Part shown: piece by piece, positions 28,677-37,582 of the stretch | Numbering within the stretch: the first letter of the stretch is position 1 | Layout of the letters: the number at the start of each line of letters is the position of its first letter | Assembly (NCBI GenBank): GCA_963674625.2 | Contig: CAXXXO010000004.1 | Location: forward strand, 1,302,001 to 1,366,000 | Source of the DNA: JALHFZ01 sp963674625 | GTDB taxonomy: Bacteria > Synergistota > Synergistia > Synergistales > Aminobacteriaceae | Length of the DNA stretch: 64,000 nucleotides | Reading direction: 5' to 3' | The notes under the pieces: generated by a model | What the model was told of the DNA's origin: nothing | Seen by the model: only the letters and a program-made list of their open reading frames with translations | Database searches by the model: none | Program-made: the position numbers and the translations under genes

Positions 28677-29399
28677 ATGAAATTACTCGAGATGAACACC
28701 CTGGATTTTCAGCGCTGTATGGAAAGCCAGGATACGGTCATTCTTCCGAGCGGAGCCTGTGAGGTCTGGGGGCCCCATCTGCCCCTCGGGGCGGACACCA
28801 TCGTTGCCGAGGAGATGGCGAACCGCCTGGCGGACAGAATGGGTTGGATCGTCGGTCCCACTCTTCCCGTGGGGGATTCCCTCATGGTATGGGGCCCGGG
28901 CACCGTTGCGGTGAGGCCGGAGAGCTTCAAAAACTATCTTGAGGACGTCTGCCTCAGTCTGGTGAAGCACGGCTTCAGACGGTTCTGCTTTTTGAACCCT
29001 CACGTGGGGAACGTGCCTCTTATTGCCCAGACGGCCGCGAAGCTGAAGATGGAGCACGATGTGGAATCCTGCCTCTTCGACTGGTGGCGGTTCATCGAGC
29101 CTCTGTGCGACCGGGAGGGGATTTTGACCAATTCGGGACAGATGGCCCACGGGCACGCGAGCGAGGCGGGGACGTCGGTCTTACTGTACCTCCGGCCAGA
29201 CCTCGTGCAAATGGAGCGGGCCGTCTGTACTGAGCCGAAGAAAGTGAACCCCTATCCGGATATCGGGGTCTTCTGGCCCATCCCTTCCCTGACGGACACG
29301 CTGATGATCGGAGACGCCACTGCCGCAACCCGGGAGAAGGGAGAACAGATCGTGGAAAAGGGGCTTGAGAGAATGGTCGACTTTCTGAAGCAATGGTAA
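28677..29399 (+). CDS. Creatininase-family amidohydrolase-like protein
   Basis: The 240-residue protein has the creatininase fold signatures: LPSGACEVWGPHLPLGADT, with the Glu, His and Asp metal ligands, GPTLPVGDS, FLNPHVGN and MAHGHASEAGTS. The family includes creatinine amidohydrolase, mycofactocin MftE and FAPy deformylase. Here it precedes a TRAP transporter, so it may hydrolyse a lactam or amide related to the imported compound; this is a guess. GGAGG eleven bases before ATG 28677 supports the start. Confidence 0.82.
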   Translation: MKLLEMNTLDFQRCMESQDTVILPSGACEVWGPHLPLGADTIVAEEMANRLADRMGWIVGPTLPVGDSLMVWGPGTVAVRPESFKNYLEDVCLSLVKHGFRRFCFLNPHVGNVPLIAQTAAKLKMEHDVESCLFDWWRFIEPLCDREGILTNSGQMAHGHASEAGTSVLLYLRPDLVQMERAVCTEPKKVNPYPDIGVFWPIPSLTDTLMIGDATAATREKGEQIVEKGLERMVDFLKQW

Positions 29400-29495
29400 A
29401 ATGCCTGATGCACTCTTGAGAATGTATCCTGAACTTAAGTCATTTTGATATAATGAAGCTGAAAGAAATTTCCTATTTTACCGGAGGTGTTTTCT

Positions 29496-30473
29496 GTGAG
29501 AAAAATGTCCGCCCTGTTTCTGTTCACCCTGTTTCTGTTGTTGACTGCCGCTCTTCCTGTCTTTGCCGAGACCACCCTCAAGATCGGCCATGTGCTTAAC
29601 CCCGACCATTCGTGGAACGTCTGCCTTCTCGGCTTCGCCGAAGATGTGCAGAAGGCCACCGAGGGCCGGGTCGTCATTCAGGTGTACCCGGGCAGCCAGC
29701 TCGGCAACGAGAAGGACCTCATCGAAGGGCTGTCCCTGCAGACCATAGACGGCGGTCTCATCGGAGGCGGTTCCTTCCAGTCCATCGAGCCGAAGTTCGG
29801 CGTCGAGGCTCTCCCGTACGCCTGGCCCACCCACGAAGCCGCCTACAGGGCCCTCGACGGTGAGCTCGGAGCCTACCTTCTCTCTCTTCTCCAGAAGAAG
29901 GGGATCGTGGGCCTTTCCTGGTGGGAGAACGGCTTCCGCCACATGACGAACAATCTGCGCCCCATCGTGAAGCCCGAAGATCTGAAGGGGCTGAAGATAC
30001 GCGTGACCCCTGACAAGATGCGTCTCGACACCTTCAAGGCCCTCGGCGCCTCTCCAATGCCCATCAACTTCGGCGAACTCTACACGGCCCTGCAGCAGGG
30101 AGTGGTGGACGGCCAGGAGAACCCCTTCGCCATAATCTACTCCAACTCCTTCTACGAGGTCCAGAAGTACCTTTCCGTCACGGGGCACATCTGGGGCAGC
30201 GCCCTTCTCTGCGTGAACAGCTCCGCCTGGAGCCGCGTCTCCAAGGAAGACCAGGCTGCCGTGATGAAGGCCGCCGACAAGTGGCGGGATGAGCAGCGCC
30301 GCCAGACCCGGGAGCAGGAGGACAAGTTCCTCGTTCTTCTCAAGGAGAAGGGGATGGAAGTGAACACTGTGGACAAGGCCCCCTTCCAGCAGGCGGTTCA
30401 GAGCGTGTGGGTCGATTATGAGTCCGTCTTCGGCAAGGAACTTCTCGATATGGTGAGGAAATACGGGAAGTAG
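29496..30473 (+). CDS. dctP: TRAP transporter substrate-binding protein (DctP family)
   Basis: The 325-residue protein has a signal peptide (about residues 1-20) and the DctP pattern: TLKIGHVLNPDHSW, YPGSQLGNEKDLIEGL, LKGLKIRVTPDKM (Arg binding the substrate carboxylate) and VVDGQENPFAII. It is the periplasmic receptor of a sodium-driven TRAP carrier; dctQ and dctM follow. GTG 29496 is eight bases behind GGAGG. A TATAAT at 29449-29454 is the probable -10. The ligand is an organic acid, not identifiable further. Confidence 0.92.
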   Translation: MRKMSALFLFTLFLLLTAALPVFAETTLKIGHVLNPDHSWNVCLLGFAEDVQKATEGRVVIQVYPGSQLGNEKDLIEGLSLQTIDGGLIGGGSFQSIEPKFGVEALPYAWPTHEAAYRALDGELGAYLLSLLQKKGIVGLSWWENGFRHMTNNLRPIVKPEDLKGLKIRVTPDKMRLDTFKALGASPMPINFGELYTALQQGVVDGQENPFAIIYSNSFYEVQKYLSVTGHIWGSALLCVNSSAWSRVSKEDQAAVMKAADKWRDEQRRQTREQEDKFLVLLKEKGMEVNTVDKAPFQQAVQSVWVDYESVFGKELLDMVRKYGK

Positions 30474-30475
30474 CC

Positions 30476-30958
30476 TTGGCGCCCGTGGAACACAAAGGGA
30501 TTTTCGGAAAGGTTTTTCGTTTTCTCGATATTCTTCTCGCCCTGGCGGTAGCAGCGACCTTCGCCGAGGTGCTGACGGAGGTGTTTTTCCGGTATGTTCT
30601 GAATACCCCCCTCTCCTGGGGAGGTGAGCTTTCTCAGACCATCCTCGTGTGGATCACCTTTATCGGGGCCGCCGCCATGCTCTATCGGGGAGAACACATG
30701 GTCATAGATCTTCTCGTTCAGCGAATTTCTTCACCGGGCGGACGGAAAGCCCTCCGCTTCGCCGGATCCTTCGCCATTCTCCTCTTCATTCTCGTCGGGA
30801 CAGCTGCGGGGTGGCAGGTGGTTCTGAGGACCTGGGGGATGCGCACTACGGCGATGCAGATCCCGGCGGGGATACTCTATCTTGCCTTTCCCGCCGGGTG
30901 CGTGCTTATGATCTTCGTCGTCCTCCGGGACCTGGCGGCCCTCGTGAGAAGGAACTGA
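30476..30958 (+). CDS. dctQ: TRAP transporter small permease (DctQ)
   Basis: The 160-residue protein has four transmembrane helices, with ELSQTILVWITFIGAAAML and REGEHMVIDL-like GEHMVIDLLVQ features of DctQ. It probably starts at TTG 30476, two bases after the dctP stop; GTG 30485 is an alternative. It links the binding protein to DctM in the inner membrane. Confidence 0.88.
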   Translation: MAPVEHKGIFGKVFRFLDILLALAVAATFAEVLTEVFFRYVLNTPLSWGGELSQTILVWITFIGAAAMLYRGEHMVIDLLVQRISSPGGRKALRFAGSFAILLFILVGTAAGWQVVLRTWGMRTTAMQIPAGILYLAFPAGCVLMIFVVLRDLAALVRRN

Positions 30959-30962
30959 TCCG

Positions 30963-32246
30963 ATGCCGACTCTTCTGATTCTTCTTTTCGGCGGCCTGCT
31001 CATCGGAGTGCCCATCGCCTTTTCCATCGCCATATCGGGCATGGGGTACCTGCTCTTCGAGTCCTCCGTACCGCTGCTGGTGGTCGCCCAGAGGATGGTG
31101 GTGGGGGTGGATTCCTTCACCCTCCTCGCCATCCCGCTTTTCATCCTCGCCGGCGCACTGATGGCCGAGGGGGGGATCACCCCACGGATCATGCGCTTCG
31201 CCTCTGCAATGGTGGGCCATATCCCCGGCGGCCTCGCCATGGTCATGGTCGTCTCCTGCATGCTCTTCGGGGCCATCTCGGGGTCCGGCGTGGCCGACGT
31301 GGTGGCCATCGGCTCCATCATGCTTCCTGCCATGAAACAGCAGGGGTACCGTGCTCCCTTCAGCGCGGCCCTGCTGGGGTGCGGCGGATCCCTCGGGACG
31401 ATCATCCCGCCGAGCATCGTCATGGTGGTGCTCGGCGTGAGCATGGGGACCTCCATCGGAAAGCTCTTCCTCGGAGGGGTCATCCCCGGAATTCTCGCCG
31501 GGCTCGGGCTGATGACCATCTCCTATATCATCGCCCGGAAGGAGAAATACCCCCGGCTGGAGAGGGCCTCTTTCAAAGAGGTCGCCGAGTCCTTCGGCGC
31601 GGCCCTGCTGCCCCTTCTCACCCCTGGCATCATCATCGGAGGAATACTGAAGGGGATCTTCACTGCAACTGAGGCCGGAGCGGTGGCGGCCTTCTACGCC
31701 CTGATCCTCTCCATGTACGTCTACCGGAAGCTCTCGTGGAAGCGCTTTTTCGAGATCTGCATCGAGACGGCCCATACGAGCGCCGCCGTCCTCTTTCTCA
31801 TCGCCGCTGCTAGCCTCTTCGGATGGATCCTCGCGGCCGAGAACATCCCCCAGGCGGTGGCGAACGCCATGCTCGCCGTCTCGGACAACTACTGGGTGAT
31901 CCTTCTGCTCTTCAACCTGCTGCTCCTCATCCTCGGGATGTTCATGGAGACCATCGCCATCGTTCTCATCGTCATCCCCATTTTCTTTCCCATACTGCAG
32001 CAGATGGGGGTCGACCCCATACACCTGGGCGTCATGGTCTGCGTCAACCTGGCCATAGGGGCGAACACCCCGCCCCTGGGAGTGGACCTCATCGCCGCCT
32101 GCAAGGTGGCGGATATCCCCTACGAATCCTCCTTCAGGTACCTTCTGCCCCTCATCGGGTCAATGATCTTCGTGCTGGTGCTGATCATTTTCATTCCGGG
32201 GATCGTCACCCTGCTGCCGAACCTCGTCATGGGCAGCGGCGGATAG
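30963..32246 (+). CDS. dctM: TRAP transporter large permease (DctM)
   Basis: The 427-residue protein with about twelve helices shows the DctM repeats: IPLFILAGALMAEGG, SGSGVADVVAIGSIMLPAM, GSLGTIIPPSIVMVVLG, ATEAGAVAAFYAL and NLAIGANTPPLGVDL. It is the sodium-coupled transport subunit. Four bases separate it from dctQ. A terminator follows. Confidence 0.93.
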   Translation: MPTLLILLFGGLLIGVPIAFSIAISGMGYLLFESSVPLLVVAQRMVVGVDSFTLLAIPLFILAGALMAEGGITPRIMRFASAMVGHIPGGLAMVMVVSCMLFGAISGSGVADVVAIGSIMLPAMKQQGYRAPFSAALLGCGGSLGTIIPPSIVMVVLGVSMGTSIGKLFLGGVIPGILAGLGLMTISYIIARKEKYPRLERASFKEVAESFGAALLPLLTPGIIIGGILKGIFTATEAGAVAAFYALILSMYVYRKLSWKRFFEICIETAHTSAAVLFLIAAASLFGWILAAENIPQAVANAMLAVSDNYWVILLLFNLLLLILGMFMETIAIVLIVIPIFFPILQQMGVDPIHLGVMVCVNLAIGANTPPLGVDLIAACKVADIPYESSFRYLLPLIGSMIFVLVLIIFIPGIVTLLPNLVMGSGG

Positions 32247-32280
32247 GCAAAAACACGGTCAGCAAAAGAGAAAAAGGGAA

Positions 32281-32313
32281 AGGGGTCCTCGGAACTTCCG
32301 AGGACCCCTTTTT
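32281..32313. terminator. Bidirectional terminator between dctM and ribU
   Basis: Stem AGGGGTCCTCGG (32281-32292) and CCGAGGACCCCT (32298-32309) followed by TTTT, with A's on the other side; it touches the ribU stop codon. Confidence 0.9.
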
Positions 32314-32906
32314 CAGCGGCAGAAGAGGGAATTGATCCGCTTGTAGAGCCACAGCGTCAGAAGGGAGACGAGGGTTCCCTTGAGGAGGTTGAAGGGGACG
32401 ATGGCGTAGAGAACAAGGGTCAGCTTGTCGTGCACCGCCGGAAGAATCCGGGAGGAGAGGTCGATGATCTTCTCCAGGGGGATGAGCCGGGAGTAGAAGG
32501 GCAGCAGAAGAAAATAGTTTGCCAGGGCCGCGGTGAGAGCCATGGTGAGAGTTCCTGCAACCAGCCCGGCAAGGGCGCCTTTTTTTGTGCGGAATTGCCG
32601 GTAGATCATTCCGGCGGGGACGACGAGGGCGGAGCCGATGAGGAAGTTGGCTCCCTCGCCGATTCCTGCGGTGGACGTGGTGAAGGCATGGATCAGGTTT
32701 TTCACCAGTTCCACGAGAACTCCGGCTGCCGGACCCCAGGTGAAGGCGGCCAGAAGCGCGGGGAGATCCGACAGATCCATCTTGAGAAATGTGGGGAAAA
32801 TCGGGATCGCCATATCGATATACATGAGCACCGCCGCCACGGAGGAGAGCAGTGCGGTCCAGACCATTCGCCGGGTATTGCTGCATCTGCCGACAGCTTC
32901 AATCAT
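32313..32906 (-). CDS. ribU: Riboflavin ECF transporter S component
   Basis: The 197-residue membrane protein has about six helices; MAIPIFPTFLKMDLSDLPALLAAFTWGP and GALAGLVAGTLTMALTAALANYFLLLPFY-like segments match RibU. It binds riboflavin and works with a shared ECF energising module encoded elsewhere. ATG 32906 lies seven bases behind AGGAGG. An FMN riboswitch and terminator upstream confirm the vitamin. An upstream in-frame extension lies within the riboswitch and is not coding. Confidence 0.92.
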   Translation of the reverse strand: MIEAVGRCSNTRRMVWTALLSSVAAVLMYIDMAIPIFPTFLKMDLSDLPALLAAFTWGPAAGVLVELVKNLIHAFTTSTAGIGEGANFLIGSALVVPAGMIYRQFRTKKGALAGLVAGTLTMALTAALANYFLLLPFYSRLIPLEKIIDLSSRILPAVHDKLTLVLYAIVPFNLLKGTLVSLLTLWLYKRINSLFCR

Positions 32907-32920
32907 TCTTCTACCTCCTG

Positions 32921-32958
32921 AAAAAAGAAAAGCCCCGACCGCACAGGCGGAACGGGGC
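32921..32958 (-). terminator. Terminator of the FMN riboswitch expression platform
   Basis: On the minus strand GCCCCG...CGGGGC with inner pairing is followed by TTTTCTTTTTT, between the aptamer and the ribU start. High FMN should favour this hairpin. Confidence 0.85.
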
Positions 32959-32985
32959 ATACAGGCTTTGAAGGCCATCTTCTTC

Positions 32986-33126
32986 CATCCTGACTTTCGG
33001 CCTCTCAAAGGCCGTTTCACAGTCGGCTCCGGAATTTCACCGGATCAGCCTCTCGGCTCGCGGGCTCGAAGAGTAAAAACATTCTCCCCTTACCGCCGGT
33101 AGGGACTTTCACCCTGCCCCGAAGAT
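32986..33126 (-). promoter_or_regulatory. FMN riboswitch (RFN element)
   Basis: Read on the minus strand, the element begins CGGGGCAGGGTGAAAG, followed by CCTACCGGCGGT, AGCCCGCGAG, GATCCGGTGAAATTCCGG and GCCGACTG, the conserved blocks of the RFN aptamer in order. It precedes ribU and is followed by a terminator, so it acts by transcription attenuation. Confidence 0.95.
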
Positions 33127-33234
33127 GAGGCTATGATACTCCTTTTTTCTCTCTGTGAAAAGGGATTTCACTCATCATGGATCTGCGCAGATCTGCGGAT
33201 TCGAGTGTGCCCGGCTCATGCACCCGAGTGTCCC

Positions 33235-33263
33235 TTGACCCGGAGGTGCGGGGACCGTATAAT
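33235..33263 (+). promoter_or_regulatory. Promoter of btuB transcript
   Basis: TTGACC (33235-33240), 17 bases, TATAAT (33258-33263), ending just before the cobalamin riboswitch. Confidence 0.75.
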
Positions 33264-33284
33264 CCGGTAGTCAATTCAATAGAA

Positions 33285-33390
33285 CAGAAGGAGCAGCGCA
33301 GGAAGCCGGCGAAAATCCGGCACAGCCCCGCTACGGTGAAGGGGAAACCCCAAGTCCGATACTGCCGCTCTTCCTGTGCAGAAAGAGTCC
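33285..33390 (+). promoter_or_regulatory. Cobalamin riboswitch upstream of btuB
   Basis: Contains GGAAGCCGGCGAAAATCCGG, CACAGCCCCGCTACGGTGA and a B12-box-like AGTCCGATACTGCCGCTC; the outer AGCGCAGGAAG/CTTCCTGTGC helix closes it. It lies directly behind a promoter and before a terminator and a TonB-dependent receptor. Confidence 0.9.
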
Positions 33391-33427
33391 TCGAGGGCGG
33401 GGCTGTTTTCAGAACATCAGGATTTTT

Positions 33428-33456
33428 TGCGCTCTCCTCGGGGGGCGCATTTTTTT
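33428..33456 (+). terminator. Terminator of the cobalamin riboswitch (btuB leader)
   Basis: TGCGC...GCGCA stem with inner C/G pairs and a seven-T tail, downstream of the aptamer and about 95 bases before btuB. Confidence 0.82.
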
Positions 33457-33549
33457 ATTCTGTCCCGAAAGGAGCATAATGCCGCAGGTGCAGTCTGCTC
33501 ATTCCAGAAAAGGGAAGGGAATTTTTCATCAAAAGGAGAAATGCGAAAA

Positions 33550-35442
33550 ATGTCAATGAAACGCAGTTTTTATGCCTGCTTAATCTTTGTTTTCCTCTGC
33601 CTGATCCTTCTTTCAACCGGGCTTCCCCTTGAGGCCGCCGAAACTCCTGAAAAGATCCCTGTAGTGGTGGTCACAGGGTCGCGCCTCGCCGAAGGTCTCG
33701 AGGACGTGCCGGCCCCCGCCTACGTGGTCACCCGGGAGGAGATTGAGAAGTCGGGGGCCAGAAACGTCCAGGACGTTCTGAACCGCCTTCCCGGGGTCGT
33801 GGGTCTGGCCAACGGCGCGTCCATGACCCAGCCGAAGGGGATCACCATCCGGACTCTGAGCACGGAGGTTCTCCTTCTGGTGGACGGAATTCCGCTGAAC
33901 AATGCAAGCTATGGAACCGGGGCGGTCCTTGGTGCGCCCTTCGACCTCAGGACCATTCCCCTCGAATCCATCGAGCGGATCGAAGTGGTGAAGGGTTCCT
34001 CGTCGGCAATTTATGGCTCCCATGCCGCAGCGGGGGTCATCAATATCATCACCCGCGCCCCCGCTGCGGAGAACCAGTGGTCCCTCAAGGGTGAGGCGGG
34101 CAGCCAGGGATGGTTTCGGGGAAGCTTCCAGGGGACGGCGGCAGGGGACGGATTTTCCGCCGCCGCAGGGTATGCCCGGACTCAGGAAGGCGAAATCAAA
34201 CTCCGTCTGCTTCCCGGAGGAGGGTACGACCGTGCCCGGGATTTCACGGGAGACGATTATTTCGTAAATCTCAACGGGGGGAAGTGGCGGTTCCTTGCCG
34301 AGTGGGGAAATTCCTCCTCTGCCTGGGATTTCACGGATTTCTTCGGAGCTCGGGATGAAAACCGCCTGAAGAACGACTACCATCGTCTTTCGGTGAATTA
34401 TTTCGACGGAGTCACTGCGGCGCGGATTTACTCTACCGGAAACGGTCGGGATATTTCCGACCTCGCCGGGTTAACTTCCTACAAGGATCAGGCACTGGGC
34501 GCTTCCTTCAGCCGCAGACAGAAGCTCTTCGGCGTTCCTGCCGTTTGGGGCGCGGACTGGCGGAGGGAGTCGGCAGACTTCGCCAACAGGGACAATCCCT
34601 ATGGAAACGATCTCCCCTACGATCTTTCCCGCTCGAACTTCGCCCCCTTTGCGGAATTCTCCTTTCCCCTCGGGGATATGGCCCTCGACCTCGGGCTGCG
34701 GTATGAATCGTGGAGCGGAGACCGGGGAGCAGAGGGAGAAGAGTTCATCCCCCGGCTTTCCCTCAACTGGGAGAGCCCCTCGGGGAATTTCTGGTATTTC
34801 ACCGTGGGACGGTTCTTCGCCATGCCCAGCTTCTACCAGATTTTCATGCCCTCCAGAAGCTTCGGCCTGCCCAACCCCGATCTGAAGCCCGAAAAGGGGT
34901 GGACCTGGGACGTGGGCGTCCGGGGAGGCAGGGAGATCCGGCCCTGGAACCTCGGTATTTTCTACATGGACATGACCGACAAGATAAATTATGTCTCTGA
35001 CCCGGTGACATGGTTCGGCCAGTATCGGAACGTGGACGAATTCCGGGCCTGGGGTGTGGAGGGGGAGATCACCCTGCCGATCAGCCCGACATGGAGCTAC
35101 ACCCAGGGGTTCGCGTGGACGGACGCCGAGGAGCGGCCCGTGGGTGGGGACTGGGTCCGTTCGGGCCTTCCCCGGCTTCAGCTCATCGGCAGGCTGAACT
35201 GGGCACAAGGGGCATGGTCAGGGGAGATCGAGGGACAGTGGCTCGCCGATCGGGTTCTAAACAATCCTGTCTATGGTGATGACGATATTTTCGTCCTGAA
35301 TGCCTCGCTGCAGCGAAAGAGCCGGGGCGATACCTTCCGCCTCGGGTGCGCCAATCTGCTCGATAAGGAGTATGTCCTCGACAGCCAGGGGTACGTAACC
35401 CCCGAAAGGCGGTTCTTTATCTCCTGGGAACACGTCTTTTAG
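33550..35442 (+). CDS. btuB: TonB-dependent outer-membrane cobalamin receptor
   Basis: The 630-residue protein has a signal peptide (about residues 1-27) and a TonB box PVVVVTGSR near residues 35-43. A plug domain follows (EEIEKSGARNVQDVLNRLPG; LLLVDGIPLNNASYG; IERIEVVKGSSSAIYGSHAAAG-like repeat block), then a 22-strand beta-barrel ending in a C-terminal Phe. The cobalamin riboswitch shows it imports B12 or corrinoids. ATG 33541 is too close to AGGAG, so 33550 or 33556 is the start. It proves an outer membrane. The barrel is separated from the btu/ton operon by the selenium island. Confidence 0.93.
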   Translation: MSMKRSFYACLIFVFLCLILLSTGLPLEAAETPEKIPVVVVTGSRLAEGLEDVPAPAYVVTREEIEKSGARNVQDVLNRLPGVVGLANGASMTQPKGITIRTLSTEVLLLVDGIPLNNASYGTGAVLGAPFDLRTIPLESIERIEVVKGSSSAIYGSHAAAGVINIITRAPAAENQWSLKGEAGSQGWFRGSFQGTAAGDGFSAAAGYARTQEGEIKLRLLPGGGYDRARDFTGDDYFVNLNGGKWRFLAEWGNSSSAWDFTDFFGARDENRLKNDYHRLSVNYFDGVTAARIYSTGNGRDISDLAGLTSYKDQALGASFSRRQKLFGVPAVWGADWRRESADFANRDNPYGNDLPYDLSRSNFAPFAEFSFPLGDMALDLGLRYESWSGDRGAEGEEFIPRLSLNWESPSGNFWYFTVGRFFAMPSFYQIFMPSRSFGLPNPDLKPEKGWTWDVGVRGGREIRPWNLGIFYMDMTDKINYVSDPVTWFGQYRNVDEFRAWGVEGEITLPISPTWSYTQGFAWTDAEERPVGGDWVRSGLPRLQLIGRLNWAQGAWSGEIEGQWLADRVLNNPVYGDDDIFVLNASLQRKSRGDTFRLGCANLLDKEYVLDSQGYVTPERRFFISWEHVF

Positions 35443-35489
35443 GGAGAGACACAGGCGGGGAATGGGAACCTAAAAAAGGAAGACAGGCA

Positions 35490-35535
35490 ATGAAGTGCAC
35501 CCCCAAAGATGGACATAAATCCGACGTTGGGGGTG
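35490..35535. repeat. Imperfect palindrome at the left edge of the IS remnant/selenium island
   Basis: CACCCCCAAAGATGGA-CATAAA-TCCGACGTTGGGGGTG, followed by TTTTT. It is closely similar, including the CATAAA loop, to the palindrome at 41847-41900. It resembles the terminal repeat plus subterminal region of an IS3/IS150-type element and could also act as a terminator for btuB. Confidence 0.7.
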
Positions 35536-35542
35536 TTTTTCT

Positions 35543-36096
35543 ATGACAAAATATAGTGCCGAGGATCGAATGCGGGCAGTACGTGTATGGTTGAGGAAGG
35601 AATTCCGAAGAAAGAAGCAGCTCGTCGACTGAGTACGACGGATGCGATAATTCTCAGCTGGTGGTACGCCTATGAAGCAGGAGGTACAGAACAGCTTGTT
35701 TCTACCGTAAAGCACAAGCATTACACGGCATCCTTCAAGCTCGATGCTGGTAAATTTCTCCGAAACGATGGGCTATCCTATGATCAGGCAAGTGCAGATC
35801 TGGGAATTTCAAGCTCCCAAACTCTCTTAAGATGGGGACGGCAATACCTGGAATCTGATCCGGAGAGCCTTGAGGAGACCAGGAAGGGGAGGGTGCCAAA
35901 AGTGGCGAAGAAAATCCTGCAACAACAGGAACCTCTTACCCACGAGCAGGAGCTGGAAGATAGGATCAAGTATCTTGAGATGGAGAACGCATACTTAAAA
36001 AAAAATGAATGCCTTAGTTGCCGAGCGGGAAAAGTCCGAAAAGAGGAGAAGGTGCGAGCAGTCTCGGAACGAAGGCAACCCTCCCTATCCGTTTGA
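35543..36096 (+). pseudogene. IS3-family transposase OrfA, frameshifted
   Basis: ATG 35543 begins MTKYSAEDRMRAVRV, the usual OrfA start; the frame then breaks and resumes one step over as VEEGIPKKEAARRLSTTDAI from about 35590. Two helix-turn-helix segments (KKEAARRLSTT; YDQASADLGISSSQTLLRWG) and a C-terminal coiled coil (LEDRIKYLEMENAYLKK) are visible. A nine-A run at 35997-36005 shifts the frame again: the expected continuation NALVAEREKSEKRRR is in the orfB frame. Confidence 0.75.
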
Positions 36097-36313
36097 GGAA
36101 CTTCTGAAGCTCGCAGGGATCTCGAGAAGCACCTGCTGCTACATCCTGAAACACATGAACGCCCCTGAGAAGTATCGTGGGTTCCGGGAAGAGATCGTGG
36201 GCATATGCACTGACCATGCCGACTGCGACTGGTACGGATACCGCCGGGTGATGCTGGAGCTCTGGAACAAGAGTGTTTACGCCAACCATAAGCTCGTGAT
36301 GCGTTTGACGTAA
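36005..36313 (+). pseudogene. IS3-family transposase OrfB, truncated
   Basis: About 102 residues with the OrfB N-terminus (PFEELLKLAGISRSTCCYILK; TDHADCDWYGYRRVMLELW) and then a stop shortly after NHKLVMRL. The DDE catalytic domain, which would need about 180 further residues, is absent. The break coincides with the start of the AT-rich region, suggesting a deletion or insertion junction at about 36310. Confidence 0.8.
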
Positions 36314-36433
36314 AGCTCAACGGCTTTCATCCTTTTTTCTCTCGAGTACATGGACATCCTTCTGTCTCATTTCGAGTCCAAGATTTTGTCCGCATGCCCA
36401 CTATACTTAACGCATAAAGTTTGGTTAAAATTT

Positions 36434-37501
36434 CTATTCTACTATTACGTATTTTTCAGAAAAAACTTCAACCTTGCCGATACAGCCAAAACTGACAGGC
36501 GAATTAATTAAATTATCAAGAACTAACTGTGAATCTTCTTTGGCAACACTTATGAGTAATCCTCCTGAGGTCTGGGGGTCAAACAAGATGTCATTAAAAA
36601 AGGCTGGGATTTGATCACTAATAAAAGCACGATCAACAAAAAAATCCCTGTTTTTATAAGCTCCGGCTGGAATCAAGCCCATATTGGAATACTCTTCCGC
36701 CGAATCTATAAACGGGATATCATTACTTCTGATTCGAAAAGTCACATTGCTTCCCTCTGCCATTTCTATCGCATGTCCCAAAAGTCCAAAACCAGTGATA
36801 TCAGTAATACTGTGTACTCCGTTTATGTTCTGTGTTGCTTCTTTCCCAATACGATTAAGCGTAGTCATAGAAAGTATAGCTTCACTACTGGCTATTTCAC
36901 TTGCTATACCTGCTTTTATCGCTGTATTTATAATTCCCACACCTAAAGGTTTTGTCAAAATTAAAACATCTCCAGGTTTAGCGCGGTTATTAGCCATTAT
37001 TTTTAAAGGATGAACGAAACCTGCAACAGCGAGTCCATATTTAGGTTCATCATCTGATACACTATGCCCTCCTGCTAAAACAGCACCAGCTTCAATGACT
37101 TTATCCTGGCCGCCGCGTAAAATCTCCGATAAAATAAAAGGGTCCAAACAGTCGGGGAAACAAACTATGTTCAGCGCCAAAAAGGGCTCTCCCCCCATAG
37201 CATAAACATCGCTCAGTGCGTTAGTTGCGGCAATTTGCCCAAATGTATAGGGATCATCCACAACAGGAGTAAAAAAATCAACAGTCTGAATCAATGCGAC
37301 ATTCTCATTTATTTTATAAACTGCCGCATCATCAGATGTTTCAATCCCCACAAGCAGGTCAGGATGATGAGGCTTTTGTAAATGACACAAGACTTGTGCC
37401 AAAATCTCCGGAGAGATTTTAGCCGCTCATCCGGAAGTTTTCGACATTTGGGTCAGTTTAATTTCTGTGTTTCGTGCATGCTCATTTTCGTTTTGTTTCA
37501 T
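36434..37501 (-). CDS. selD: Selenophosphate synthase, itself a selenoprotein
   Basis: The conventional frame starts inside the gene; reading through the in-frame TGA at 37427-37429 extends it to ATG 37501, giving 355 residues. The N-terminus then reads LTQMSKTSG-U-AAKISPEIL, where SelD has its catalytic Cys/Sec (UxxK, here Sec25 and Lys28). Further motifs are TSDDAAVYKI, TVDFFTPVVDDPYTFG, NALSDVYAMGG and the Gly-rich AGGHSVSDDEP. It makes selenophosphate from selenide and ATP, the Se donor for Sec-tRNA and selenouridine. It is the last gene of the minus-strand selenium cluster. Confidence 0.92.
37398..37429 (-). promoter_or_regulatory. Candidate SECIS hairpin after the selD TGA
   Basis: Three bases after the TGA the mRNA forms GCU-AAAAUCUC / GAGAUUUU-GGC, an 11-bp stem with a UCCG loop about 15-18 bases beyond the UGA. 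Position and stability fit a bacterial SECIS. Confidence 0.65.
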
Positions 37502-37582
37502 AAATGAAAGAGATCCTTTCCTAATTTTGCGTTTAAATAATTTTGCAATGTAAGCAATAATTCCCATCTTATGTATAACATT

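Larger units (their letters stand above)
35490..36313 (+). mobile_element. IS3-family insertion sequence remnant
   Basis: A CACCCCCAAAG-type end, a frameshifted orfA and an orfB broken after about 100 codons. The right end is missing at this locus; AT-rich non-IS sequence starts right after 36313. The element is non-autonomous. Confidence 0.8.

Noticed and set aside
30906..32024. Long His/Asp/Glu-rich open frame on the minus strand
   Set aside because: Composition is the antisense reading of the hydrophobic dctM gene; not a real acidic protein.
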